In this document: positions 1-11,700 of the stretch, piece by piece
Numbering within the stretch: position 1 is the first letter of the stretch
How the letters are laid out: every line of letters starts with the position of its first letter
NCBI GenBank assembly: GCA_932521025.1
Contig: OW051473.1
Span: 2,046,001-2,110,000 of the forward strand
From: Oscheius onirici
Taxonomy: Eukaryota > Nematoda > Chromadorea > Rhabditida > Rhabditidae
Length of the DNA: 64,000 nucleotides
Direction of reading: 5' to 3'
The notes under the pieces: model-generated
The model's input: only the letters and a program-made list of their open reading frames with translations
What the model was told of the DNA's origin: nothing
Databases searched by the model: none
Made by a program: the position numbers and the translations under genes

Positions 1-3000
1 GAAAACCAAAAGATACTCAATTCGGATGCATGCAGTCAATGGAACTGGAGAACTGATGATTCTGTCAAACGATTTCGCTGTTTTCAAAATGAAAACAGAT
101 GGTGGGTGATGTTCAAGGTATTTTTAACGCTTTTACAGGAATAAACATCTCTTTCGAGTGTCTAGATCTCACGGAATGTGATCTTAAAATGACCGCTACA
201 AGCATCTTACAGGTATCGTTTTTCACTTTAGTTTTATATTTCGGTATAATTTCAGTCAGTTTCAAATAGTACGGCTCGGATGTTGCTAGGAACAAGTAAA
301 GGAGTTGTGTATGCTGTGGACTCTAAGAAGATGGCGCTAGAACGGTTAATAAACTACATTCCAACGAATGAAAACGACGTGTGAGTTAAATTCATAGTTT
401 ATTTTCTCTTGAAACGTGAGTCACTTTCCAAGATCTAACGAGCACAATACATTTCTAAACTGAATTCTTTTTATCCCAGCAGTAATAAAAACGTTCTGGG
501 CAACCTACCAAAAATATTAAAATCACAGTTTTGTGTGCTTTCATTCACAACGAACGCGTAAGAACGTAATTTCTTAAACTATTTTGAACATAATGTTGTG
601 CACCATTGAGCGTAGCTAAAACTTACCTAGAACGAAGATTTTGAACAAGCTATATTAACTTGTTTTCAGAAACAATGAAGAGCTCCATGTAGCTGTTCAA
701 GATATTGCTGTACACCCCAACACGAAAAATGTCTTAGTGCTCTACGACGACCATCGAATAGTTGTGCACGATGCTTCTATCAATGAGACTATATCTACAA
801 TACAAACTGGAGATGTAAAACCTACGGTAACGATAATTTGTTTCCTTGTGCAAACGGATTCTAGACAATTAACTTTGGCAGCAACAATGCCCTCCTGATT
901 TCCTTTGAAGATGGGACTTATCAAAGACTGCAAAACGTACAAGGATCGCTGTCAAAAAGTTTTCAAGTCTGGGGGCCATATCCGTGTGATGCTATCGTGA
1001 AAATGACCGAAGCTGTGGTCAATGGGTGAGCAATTTTTTTCTTTGTGTTTTTACTGCTTTTCAGTTCCTCGAGCCCTGTTTTGATTTTCTCTCGAGGAAT
1101 GCCCACAGCTTCCTACGGAGATCGACACACAATTACGTTGAAAACGGAGAAAAGTCTGCTTGTACTGGACTTTCCTAGCAAAGTTCTCGATTTTCACATT
1201 TCGAAAGCTGCCGTCCACGGAAGGTCTGATCAGACAAAGTTTGATTCTGCATTGATTGTGCTGACGGAGCATGAAATAGTAATGATTGATATTCGAGATC
1301 CGCAGTGGAGAGAACTCCCACATAATCAGTACTTTCCAATGGATGCACATGCGGTAAGCAACTTCATAATGTATATGTTCACGTTTCAGCTGACGTCTTC
1401 TTACTTTTCTTCCAATATCGCATCAGAAGTATGGGCAAAGATGACAGCAACTTCAAGTCAATGGTGGAAGAATCAGGGAAAAAGCGATACGGCTGATCCG
1501 TTTTTCGCTCATTTGTCTGATGAAGATGAAAAGATTGGAACGGCCGATCAGCACAAACGACAGCTTCTACTGACCGGGTAAGCGCTATTTTTTTTCGCTA
1601 TTCTTCGCTATTTTTTACATGAACCTGTGGCCAAATAAAAGTACACAGTTTAAACATTGAGAAAGTTTTCACCAAAGAATTTCAGGCATGAAGATGGAAC
1701 CATCAATCTGTTCACATGCGGCGAAAAGAGTTCCGTTCTTCTGTTCACCATTAACGTGTCGGACGAGTTTGATATAGCCCAAGAGCGAGAGGTAAAATTC
1801 CCCTAATGTTCTCACTTTGACTTCTTTTAGCGTACCCTCTCCATTGGGTCAAATGCCAGCACTTGGAACACTGAATGCGACGAGGAACCAGGGTCCCAGG
1901 CCGTTTCTAAAGACCAAGACGAATGGCCTCCGTTTAGAAAGGTATTTTTCCCAAAATACCAGTTAACTCAAATGTAAAGGTTGGTCTTTACGACCAGTAT
2001 TCCGACGAACCAGGAGTAGCGATATTGAGGTTGATTATTGATCCCAACTCTGGACAGATTGCGGTTTCGACTAAGTGCGGAGCCAATTTTGTATTTGAGC
2101 TACAGGAGCATTCCCAGGTAACAAAAAACTTGCAACCTTTGTAATCGAAACGTACAGACACTCAAACCATCTTTAGCGTCAATTAATTTGATCAAAGATC
2201 CCAACTTCCAACTACCGAAAACTTCTGCAGAAGAACGCTACAGAGACCCGAATCGGTCTTTGCCTCCACGAAAGAATGAGAAGACGTATCTTCCAGGCTA
2301 CCAGCCTTGTTCAGTTAAAGATACAAACAACAGGTGAATAATGATTTGTTTTATTTTTTATAAATAGCATCCTCTCTTATTAAAACGCTAAAGTAGCTCG
2401 AAGTGTATTTCAAACTTTTCAACCCTTCTGCCCTGTCAAAATGCGAATCCGAGGGCAACTTTTTTAACGAAATTTTGCGAGGAATCCGGCTACCACGTCC
2501 ATTTTTTGAAATAATGTCTTTTTCACTGTTTTAAAGTCCCTCTATGGTTTGACACTCTGAAGCCGCAGGTAACAAGTTATGCCCTGTCGAGAATTCAGAC
2601 AACAATTAAGTTTTGCACTTGGAAGAATTTGGAAAGTTCTATTACTGTTGTAGGTACGATGTCGTCAGACGACAAAGTTGGCTGGTATATTTTATACAAT
2701 AGTGAGCAGAAATTGAGTTAGATTGCATAAATACTTGAAAAAGAAACCATTTTCCGTTTAGCAACAAGAGTTTCAGCTTATTTCTGCAACTAGAGCCAAG
2801 GACAGCTTGCACAACAATGGCTCTTCTCTCCGCAAGAAATATGCTAGCTCTAGCTAACGAGTTTGGATTTGCCATCTACAATTATGCTAAAGGAGAAACA
2901 ATGCTGAGCGAGTCGTTCATATCCTCAGAAGGTAACTTCTTCCAATTCGTATTTTAAAGTTTTTTCTCTAAGACCTTATAAGTGCCGTCGGAGAAAATAT

Positions 3001-4375
3001 GAGGACGTTGTACAAGTCTATGAAGAAGTCCGTCCGAAATACGTTTAGACGGAAGTCAAGATCAGGGAAAAAGAATCCGGCAGCTGCTGCAGGAGACGAG
3101 ATATTACTTGCCGACGAAGATGCGAACGACGAAGCAAATTATCGTCCAGTTGAACGTCAAATAGAAGCCAGAACGACAATTGCACCAGGTAAAAAAGAAT
3201 TTGTTCTTTTTATCCTTTTCATTCAGTCAAATCCAAGCCGCATCTTGTCAAATATGTCTGCTTTCTACGAACTCCTATTAGCGATGGAACTGATGTGAGT
3301 TTTTTAGTTTTTGACCCTTCAATGGACACTTTTGCCCATGTTAATGTGGTTTTATTAATTTGCTTCCGCTTTGCGTCTGAAACAAAATTGTAAATGTGCA
3401 ACAATTTTTGAGCAAACGAACAAGAACGATACTGTGACTTAATTAATCAAATCAGTAGTTTACAAATTATTCTTCAAATTTTGAGAAAATCAATTTTTTT
3501 TTGAAGTTAAGACGTTTAACTATTCTTGCCCTCTACATTGGTCAAGGTGTGATGGCATGTTTTCAGCTGACTGATACATTCTGGGTTGGACTGAATGGAG
3601 GTCATATCTATTCGTATGCAATCGAGGAGAAGCCTAGACAAGGAGACGAATTCCGACTGGACAAGGAGATTCGACTCAGTCACACTGCCCCAGTCATCCA
3701 CATCGGGTCATTCATGGAGATCAGCAGTAAAGTAGGCACACTTGCTTATTTTTTAATGTTTTTGTTTTAGCATGCGATGCATCGGCTCCTGATTGTCACA
3801 GAGGAGCAGATGAGGCTATACTCTCTTCCTAGTATGAAACGATTGAAGTACAAGGTGAAGCTAACGAGTACGGAAGGTCTTCACATTCGAAAAGCCATTG
3901 TGGCTACGGTTCACAGTGCGACAAGTTGGTTTTTAAATGACGATCTTTTTAAATTTTTCACAGAGCCAATGAACAGGGCACCCTGGATCGTAATCATGAC
4001 AAATACCGGCGAAGTCAGAGTCTATTCAACACAGAATGCTAAAGTAAAGACGAGGTTTCAAGTCGTTCATGTAAGTTCAACTATTTTATAATTATCCAGC
4101 TTTCGCAATTCGTATGTGGTCACCTACTTATTGAACTATCTTACGAACATTTCATGCTTAAAATGATTAATGTTTTTTAGTATCAAAACCACATCGCTAT
4201 CTCCAACGCTGTATTAACACCATTCGGCGATGTACTCTATCTCCGGGGTCTTCAAACAGAGTTCCAAAGAGCCACCATCTCTTCTCACTCCATCAAATGG
4301 AAAGAACCGTTCTTCGATACCCACTGGCCAAAAAGTCTCAATCCTACAGATCGCATCGATTCCATACCCGAATAG
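1..4375 (+). CDS. lgl-1: Lethal(2) giant larvae (LGL) homologue, 5'-truncated by window edge
   Basis: WD40-type polarity scaffold; in animals LGL acts at the basolateral cortex and is inactivated by aPKC phosphorylation. Exons follow one another through short introns (first ones 2-101, 139-212, from 256), with open frame throughout. Recognisable LGL blocks in order: a beta-propeller piece with LLGTSKGVVYAVD (about 283-330), WGPYPCDAIVKM (about 970-1005), SRGMPTASYGDRHTITLK (about 1094-1145), HEDGTINLF (about 1686-1712), and ANEFGFAIYNYAKGE (about 2855-2900). The basic aPKC-target motif SMKKSVRNTFRRKSRSGKK is at about 3015-3075 and is followed by the family's RPVERQIEART. The last exon ends in a TAG at 4373-4375. 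Tomosyn, the nearest alternative, lacks the basic phospho-motif and has a C-terminal SNARE helix, which is absent here. The N-terminal propeller blades lie outside the window. Exon borders were placed by eye. Confidence 0.88.
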
Positions 4376-4770
4376 TATAAGTTTTTTATTGTTTTATTGT
4401 CACAATTTCTAGTCAAAATCTCTGCTTTGAATGTAACGGTTGTGATATAATTTTGGTTGTGATTTTCTAACTTTCAAGCTTGTGGTTCTCTTATGCTTTA
4501 TTTCCCGATCTGACCGTTTTAGTTGTTTTGTTATATAAATAATTGGTATCGCTTGGAAAAGTTTAATGGTTTCGAAACGTGATTAAGAAGTAGCGTTTTG
4601 TTTTACTTATAGTCTCATCTTCGCAAAAGCAATCAGACTAAACAGTTAAAAATCTTCCAAGCGTTTTAGAGAAAGAAAGGTGCAAAAATTCTTGGTAAAA
4701 CTAAAGCTAAAAGGTTAGCGAAACATCTGTGAATACTTTTCATTTTATCACTGAATCAAACAATGGATAA

Positions 4771-5411
4771 TTATCGCAGGCAAGTAGTTGCCGAGAATGT
4801 GACGTTCTTTTGAGTGTTGAAGTCAACGGCTTGCCATCTGTAAAAATGAAGTTTTGTCTTGAAAATGCATTCAACTTACTCCATTTTTTTGTTACAATAG
4901 GCAATAGTTTGTGGATTTCTTCCATATGTCGAGAATCGCACACCACGATCGCTGACAAGAAAAATGAATTCGTCGGCTTTAAGGAAATTGCAGCTGATCA
5001 GAGCTTGAAGGCATCCGTCGATCAGATAGTACTTTACATCAGTTGGCGTTGCTGGCGGCATTTTGTACTGTTGTAGATCGGCACAACGGGCGCACTCTAA
5101 ATTAAGATGAATTCAAAAAACAATAAAAAGTTACTCTTCTTCTTTTTCTTATCTTCGTCGCTCTCGCTGCTGCTTCTCTTTCGGCTATCACGACTTCTAC
5201 GGCTGCTCGATCTGCGGTGGTGACGACCATGACGCCTTCCATGATGAAATGTTTCCTGTATTCTGTTGTATTAAAGTTATTTGTTTTCACTTACGGGGTA
5301 GTAACCAATAGCTACAGCTGGCTGAGAATAGACGCCAGGAGAGTTTCCTGGAGTTCCATAGTTAGCCGCGGCGACTGCACTCACAACCAGAAGAAGTGCT
5401 AGAGACTTCAT
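4771..5411 (-). CDS. Secreted C6-like family protein A (173 aa), SR/His-rich
   Basis: Four exons give an uninterrupted 173-residue reading: 5295-5411, 5135-5255, 4880-5096, 4771-4837. Residues 1-16 (MKSLALLLVVSAVAAA) are a clear signal peptide. Residues 40-80 are rich in Arg/His/Ser (GRRHGRHHRRSSSRRSRDSR) and end in SSSESDED plus a lysine run. Then comes the six-cysteine core: CARC, GCLQALISC, AYCNKKMEW and a final TTC. The intron before the core is phase 1 and the intron just before the conserved Trp is phase 2, as in the other four family members of this window. The Cys spacing resembles the nematode C6 domain (Pfam C6); that match is inference. There is no C-terminal tail beyond the core. 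A TATA-like element lies about 35 bp upstream of the ATG. Function unknown; extracellular location is inferred from the signal peptide. Confidence 0.8.
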
Positions 5412-6887
5412 GGTGATAGCATAGAGACGATGTAAATTAGTCTCTTTATAAGCATTTATATGTTGTGACGCCTACGTATGTCTTCGCGGCGCAGTGAATC
5501 AGGCGGAATGAGCGAAGGGCTCGTATTGGAATCATTTAGTTTGTGGAATACCGCATACATTATTCTCTAGATGTAATTACACAAGTATATACGACGAAGA
5601 AATACGTGTAGAATATTGTTTCAATTTCAGTATCTTTACGTATAGAAAAATAACACCGATGTTCCATCTTTCACATACTTTCACATTGCATAAGTTTCGT
5701 GACAATCGTCATGACACCAGTTAAATGGTATGACGGTATTGGGCCAGGATACCCAAAAGCTACAGTACGGACAAAAATAACTTGCTTGCTAGCGTTTCAA
5801 AAAATTTACACGGTTTGATCATAAGTGACTCACAGATTACATGGTTCTTATACAATTATGAATAAAATTCATTCAATACCCTGCGATGATGTTAGCTATT
5901 GTCGTTTCGTACTGATCCGCTATTTTTGAGAAAAGTGTTTCGGCATCTCCGTTTTGACTTACGTACATCGACAACCTTAAAACTCGGTCGTTCTTCAAGC
6001 AATTTCAAAAATTCGAAGTATGTTGAAAATAGCTTGATATGTTTAAAAAAATGCTGAACATAGCCAAATCGGATATCTCTAACCCTATATCAGTTTCGAG
6101 TTTGCAAAGTGTATCCTCACACACCTGTAATCTTGATGCAGACGAGTGAATCGAAAGACTGGTTCATCTAAAGAAAAAAAGCAGAATGTTCCTCAACAGA
6201 AAAACTGATAATTTACAATATATTCGTTATCGTTTTACTACTGGTTGTCGGGCTCATCTTGCTATCATATACCCAGCCAAATACTTTATCTTTATTGTAT
6301 CCTAATTCAGAAAAATATATCTGTAGGGAAGAGACTTCTATCGATGGGTAATCATCCAATTGCCAACCTTCTGAACTCTGTTCCGGACAGTCTTCTGACT
6401 GTAGATGCAAACGTTAGACCAACTTTAGTTAAAACTATTTTTTTAATGTATGCAATAGAGCAGACAAAGATGGGCGAACAACTATAAATAGATGAGAGTG
6501 ACAACGGGCGAATCTGGGACTGCGTCACCCTTTTAACTGCTAGAAGTTTCCTAGCGTTCTAATTGTAAGACGACTGCTTCAGAGTTGAGGATGTCTCGTG
6601 AGAAATTTCTCGACTGTCACTTGCATTCTTAGTGCCGGCCAGTGTGGGCAACTTGCTACCCCCGGGTTTCTACATGTATCGTTGATACCGTAAACTCTTC
6701 TAACGCAAACGTTTTGATTAATGTTGGGATTGTGTCTGTCAGTACATTTGTGAACTGTAGTAACAATATTTACAAATCAGCGTTTGGTGAATTGTCGGAT
6801 GCCTCTAGAAACTGCGCAACAAGAATACAGATGAATGACGCAATTACATCAATTTTTTATTCAAAAGATGGGTTGTTCTGTTTTATT
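5412..6887. other. Intergenic, no gene recognised
   Basis: About 1.5 kb between secreted genes A and B. The first 100 bases hold the likely promoter of gene A: minus-strand TATA-like element at about 5444-5452 and a GGCGTCA motif near 5468-5474. Only short shadow ORFs occur in the rest; I see no repeat or RNA gene. Confidence 0.5.
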
Positions 6888-8559
6888 TTAAGTAGACTCG
6901 TTTTGACCATTAGCTGTCTGGTTAACAGATGCAATTGTTTCCGAAGTAGTGTTGGGCGGAGAGGCAGTTACTTGGAGAGTTGTAGCCGACTGGGGAGCAG
7001 ATGCAGTTGTTTCCAAAGCAGTAGCTGACTGGGTGACAGATGCGGTTGTTTCCGAAGTAGTAACTGACGGAGAGACAGTTATTTGTGGGGTTGTAGCTGA
7101 CTGGGTAGCAGATGCAGTTGTTTCCGAAGCAGTAGATGACTGAGAGACAGTTGTTTCCAAAGTAGTAGCCGACGGAGAGACAGTTACTTCGGTAGTTGTA
7201 GCTGGCTCAGCAGAGGATGCAGTTGTTTCCGAAGCAGTAACTGACAGTGAGACAGTTGCTTCAGTAGTTGTAGCAGACTCAGTAGAGGATACAGTTGTTT
7301 CCGAAGCAGTAGCTGACAGTGAGACAGTTGCTTCAGTAGTTGTAGCAGACTCAGCAGAGGATGCAGTTGTTTCCGAAGCGGTGACAGAATTGGTTTCAGC
7401 TGTAGCTGTAACGGCGCTTGAAGTAGTAGTTATGCCTTCCGTGGTTGTGTCACTTTGGCTTGCCGTTGTAGACGCAGCCGTTGTAGAACTGTCTGTGTCT
7501 CCAGCGGACGGTTCTGCAACTGTGGTTTCAGCAGCTGAAGTGGAAGCGCTGTTTGGAATGATCGTAGTGGTGTCAGGAACTGTAGTGCTACTTTCAGCAG
7601 TGGAAGATGCTTCTGTTGTTGACAGAGATACTGACGCGACGGTAACCGATGGACCTTCCACAGGTACAGCCTGAATGTAGATTGTATAAGAAACGTGTAA
7701 CGCACTAACCGTTGCGTTTTTCGCATCAGCCACGGTCAAAGGAGTATGAACTAAACGAAAAGTTAATAACAACAAGTGTCTGTAAATACCTGCACATGCG
7801 ATGTATTTGAAATTAGCTTGTTTTCCGGTTCTGAGATCAGTTGAGTGCCATCTAAATACTATTTTAGGTAAGCACGTGCACTTACTTTGCGTCATCTCCG
7901 CACACGACAACTCTCTGAAGATTGTAAGCGTAACCAATATATTTGACATCGTTCTGGTTTTGGAGTGATTCTGAAGGAAATCCGAGCAGAAGGTGCTTCC
8001 TTCTGTCAAAGTCGCAGCTAATCTGAGCTCTCCAGCATCCGTTCTTTTTGTAGTACCTGAAACTTAGTGAGATAAGACTAAGATAAAGAACAAACTTGAC
8101 AGATGGTCCGGCTGGCTCAACAATTACAGACGTGCCCAGACTAACTTGGAAGAGACCAAACTTTCTACATTTCAAGCAGTCTGAAAAGGAATTGTGACAC
8201 ATTTAAATATAACAAACCTTTTTCGTTGCTTTCCGAGCTTGAACGACTTTTCCCACGACCACGACCGCCTCTGCTGCTATGGTGTCTGCTGTATCTCCGG
8301 AAATTGTTATCGTAAGAAGATCCGTAAGATGGGTTCCACGAGAGTGACTAAAACAAGAGTTCACACTAAAGAAGAATGGTTTCGGTTGGCCTCTCCGAAC
8401 CCATAAACAAGTAAACTAGACTTGATCGTGCCAAGAGATACTGATATATTAAAAACTTACTGGAACAATATAGGCAGGGTACGAAGCTGACTGAGCTTGC
8501 TGAACAGGGTATTGGGCGAGCGCCAGCCCCACAGTGAAGAGAACAAGAAAAAGTCTCAT
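6888..8559 (-). CDS. Secreted C6-like family protein B with mucin-like Ser/Thr tail (456 aa)
   Basis: Seven exons fit in frame: 8461-8559, 8218-8347, 8096-8180, 7886-8056, 7790-7851, 7710-7750, 6888-7670. Residues 1-15 (MRLFLVLFTVGLALA) are a signal peptide. A Tyr/Ser/Arg/Gly-rich segment follows, with SRSSSESNEK directly before the core. The core has CLKC, GCWRAQISC, VVVC, the Trp exon (HSTDLRTGKQANFKYIAC) and the same phase-1 and phase-2 flanking introns as its relatives. The last exon encodes about 260 residues almost wholly of Thr, Ser, Ala, Glu and Val, partly as 24-residue imperfect repeats of the type ETTASSAESATTTEATVS. This is the composition of an O-glycosylated mucin domain. No transmembrane helix or GPI signal is visible. 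Probably a secreted surface or lumenal mucin; role unknown. Confidence 0.82.
6899..7400 (-). repeat. Imperfect 72-bp repeat coding the Ser/Thr tail of gene B
   Basis: Successive 24-residue units of the form ETTxSxxxSATTxxxTVSxSxTxS are read on the minus strand. Units differ at several positions each and become more diverged toward the C-terminus. This is a second, much older tandem expansion in the family, unrelated in sequence to the minisatellite of the next gene. Confidence 0.75.
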
Positions 8560-8764
8560 TTTTAGCAATCAAACCAGTTTTCCGGACTATTTAAACTCAT
8601 GTAAAGTGTTATGTCTAATGACGCCCGATAGAAAAAACGTCGCCGCGCATCGAGATGATACATCATGCCGAAAATTATCAAATAAGACATGCGCAGTTTG
8701 AGAAGAATAGGAAAAACGTCGCAAACACTGTATTTAACTCAATCTCTATCGACGGAAGAAACAT

Positions 8765-11700
8765 CTATTGCGGAGGTTTTGTCAGCACAGTTGGGTTTGG
8801 TTTCTCCGTTGGAGTAGGCTTCGGAGCCCCAGTAGGCTTCGGAGTTTCTGTTGGCTTCGGAGTCTCAGTTGGCTTCGGAGTCTCAGTGGGCCTCGGAGTC
8901 TCAGTGGGCCTCGGAGTCTCAGTGGGCTTCGGAGTTTTTGTTGGCTTCGGAGTCTCAGTTGGCTTCGGAGTCTCAGTGGGCCTCGGAGTCTCAGTGGGCT
9001 TCGGAGTCTCAGTGGGCCTCGGAGTCTCAGTGGGCTTCGGAGTCTCAGTGGGCTTCGGAGTTTTTGTTGGCTTCGGAGTCTCAGTTGGCTTCGGAGTCTC
9101 AGTGGGCCTCGGAGTCTCAGTGAGCTTCGGAGTTTTTGTTGGCTTCGGAGTCTCAGTGGGCCTCGGAGTCTCAGTGGGCTTCGGAGTTTTTGTTGGCTTC
9201 GGAGTCTCAGTTGGCTTCGGAGTCTCAGTGGGCCTCGGAGTCTCAGTGGGCCTCGGAGTCTCAGTGGGCCTCGGAGTCTCAGTGGGCCTCGGAGTCTCAG
9301 TGGGCCTCGGAGTCTCAGTGGGCTTCGGAGTTTTTGTTGGCTTCGGAGTCTCAGTGGGCCTCGGAGTCTCAGTGGGCCTCGGAGTCTCAGTGGGCTTCGG
9401 AGTTTTTGTTGGCTTCGGAGTCTCAGTGGCCTTCGGAGTCACAGTGGGCTTCGGAGTTTTTGTTGGCTTCGGAGTCTCAGTGGGCCTCGGAGTCTCAGTC
9501 GGCTTCGGAGTTTTTGTTGGCTTCGGAGTCTCAGTTGGCTTCGGAGTCTCAGTGGGCGTCGGAGTCTCAGTGGGCTTCGGAGTTTTTGTTGGCTTCGGAG
9601 TCTCAGTGGGCCTCGGAGTCTCAGTGGCCTTCGGAGTCACAGTGGGCTTCGGAGTTTTTGTTGGCTTCGGAGTCTCAGTGGGCTTCGGAGTTTTTGTTGG
9701 CTTCGGAGTCTCAGTGGGCTTCGGAGTTTTTGTTGGCTTCGGAGTCTCAGTGGGCCTCGGAGTCTCAGTGGGCTTCGGAGTTTTTGTTGGCTTCGGAGTC
9801 TCAGTTGGCTTCGGAGTCTCAGTTGGCTTCGGAGTCTCAGTTGGCTTCGGAGTCTCAGTTGGCTTCGGAGTCTCTGTGGGCCTCGGAGTTTTTGTCGGCT
9901 TCGGAGTCTCAGTGGGTCTCGGAGTTTTTGTCGGCTTCGGAGTCTCAGTGGGCCTCGGAGTTTTTGTCGGCTTCGGAGTCTCAGTGGGTCTCGGAGTTTT
10001 TGTCGGCTTCGGAGTCTCAGTGGGTCTCGGAGTTTTTGTCGGCTTCGGAGTCTCAGTGGGCTTCGGAGTTTTTGTTGGCTTCGGAGTCTCAGTGGGTCTC
10101 GGAGTTTTTGTCGGCTTCGGAGTCTCAGTGGGCCTCGGAGTTTTTGTCGGCTTCGGAGTCTCAGTGGGTCTCGGAGTTTTTGTCGGCTTCGGAGTCTCAG
10201 TGGGCCTCGGAGTTTTTGTCGGCTTCGGAGTCTCAGTGGGTCTCGGAGTTTTTGTCGGCTTCGGAGTCTCAGTGGGTCTCGGAGTTTTTGTCGGCCTCGG
10301 AGTCTCAGTGGCCTTCGGAGTCACAGTGGGCTTCGGAGTTTTTGTTGGCTTCGGAGTCTCAGTGGGCTTCGGAGTTTTTGTTGGCTTCGGAGTCTCAGTG
10401 GGCTTCGGAGTTTTTGTTGGCTTCGGAGTCTCAGTGGGCCTCGGAGTCTCAGTGGGCTTCGGAGTTTTTGTTGGCTTCGGAGTCTCAGTTGGCTTCGGAG
10501 TCTCAGTTGGCTTCGGAGTCTCAGTTGGCTTCGGAGTCTCAGTTGGCTTCGGAGTCTCTGTGGGCCTCGGAGTTTTTGTCGGCTTCGGAGTCTCAGTGGG
10601 TCTCGGAGTTTTTGTCGGCTTCGGAGTCTCAGTGGGCCTCGGAGTTTTTGTCGGCTTCGGAGTCTCAGTGGGTCTCGGAGTTTTTGTCGGCTTCGGAGTC
10701 TCAGTGGGTCTCGGAGTTTTTGTCGGCTTCGGAGTCTCAGTGGGCTTCGGAGTTTTTGTTGGCTTCGGAGTCTCAGTGGGTCTCGGAGTTTTTGTCGGCT
10801 TCGGAGTCTCAGTGGGCCTCGGAGTTTTTGTCGGCTTCGGAGTCTCAGTGGGTCTCGGAGTTTTTGTCGGCTTCGGAGTCTCAGTGGGCCTCGGAGTTTT
10901 TGTCGGCTTCGGAGTCTCAGTGGGTCTCGGAGTTTTTGTCGGCTTCGGAGTCTCAGTGGGTCTCGGAGTTTTTGTCGGCTTCGGAGTCTCAGTGGGCTTC
11001 GGAGTTTTTGTTGGCTTCGGAGTCTCAGTGGGTCTCGGAGTTTTTGTCGGCTTCGGAGTCTCAGTGGGCCTCGGAGTTTTTGTCGGCTTCGGAGTCTCAG
11101 TGGGTCTCGGAGTTTTTGTCGGCTTCGGAGTCTCAGTGGGCCTCGGAGTTTTTGTCGGCTTCGGAGTCTCAGTGGGTCTCGGAGTTTTTGTCGGCTTCGG
11201 AGTCTCAGTGGGTCTCGGAGTTTTTGTCGGCTTCGGAGTCTCAGTGGGTCTCGGAGTTTTTGTCGGCTTCGGAGTCTCAGTGGGTCTCGGAGTTTTTGTC
11301 GGCTTCGGAGTCTCAGTGGGTCTCGGAGTTTTTGTCGGCTTCGGAGTCTCAGTGGGTCTCGGAGTTTTTGTCGGCTTCGGAGTCTCTGTGGGCCTCGGAG
11401 TTTTTGTCGGCTTCGGAGTCTCAGTGGGCCTCGGAGTTTTTGTCGGCTTCGGAGTCTCAGTGGGTCTCGGAGTTTTTGTCGGCTTCGGAGTCTCAGTGGG
11501 CCTCGGAGTTTTTGTCGGCTTCGGAGTCTCAGTGGGTCTCGGAGTTTTTGTCGGCTTCGGAGTCTCAGTGGGTCTCGGAGTTTTTGTCGGCTTCGGAGTC
11601 TCAGTGGGTCTCGGAGTTTTTGTCGGCTTCGGAGTCTCAGTGGGCCTCGGAGTTTTTGTCGGCTTCGGAGTCTCAGTGGGCCTCGGAGTTTTTGTCGGCT

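Noticed and set aside
1..4375. Tomosyn instead of LGL
   Set aside because: The basic KKSVRNTFRR phospho-motif and LGL-type PVERQIEAR are present and there is no C-terminal SNARE motif.
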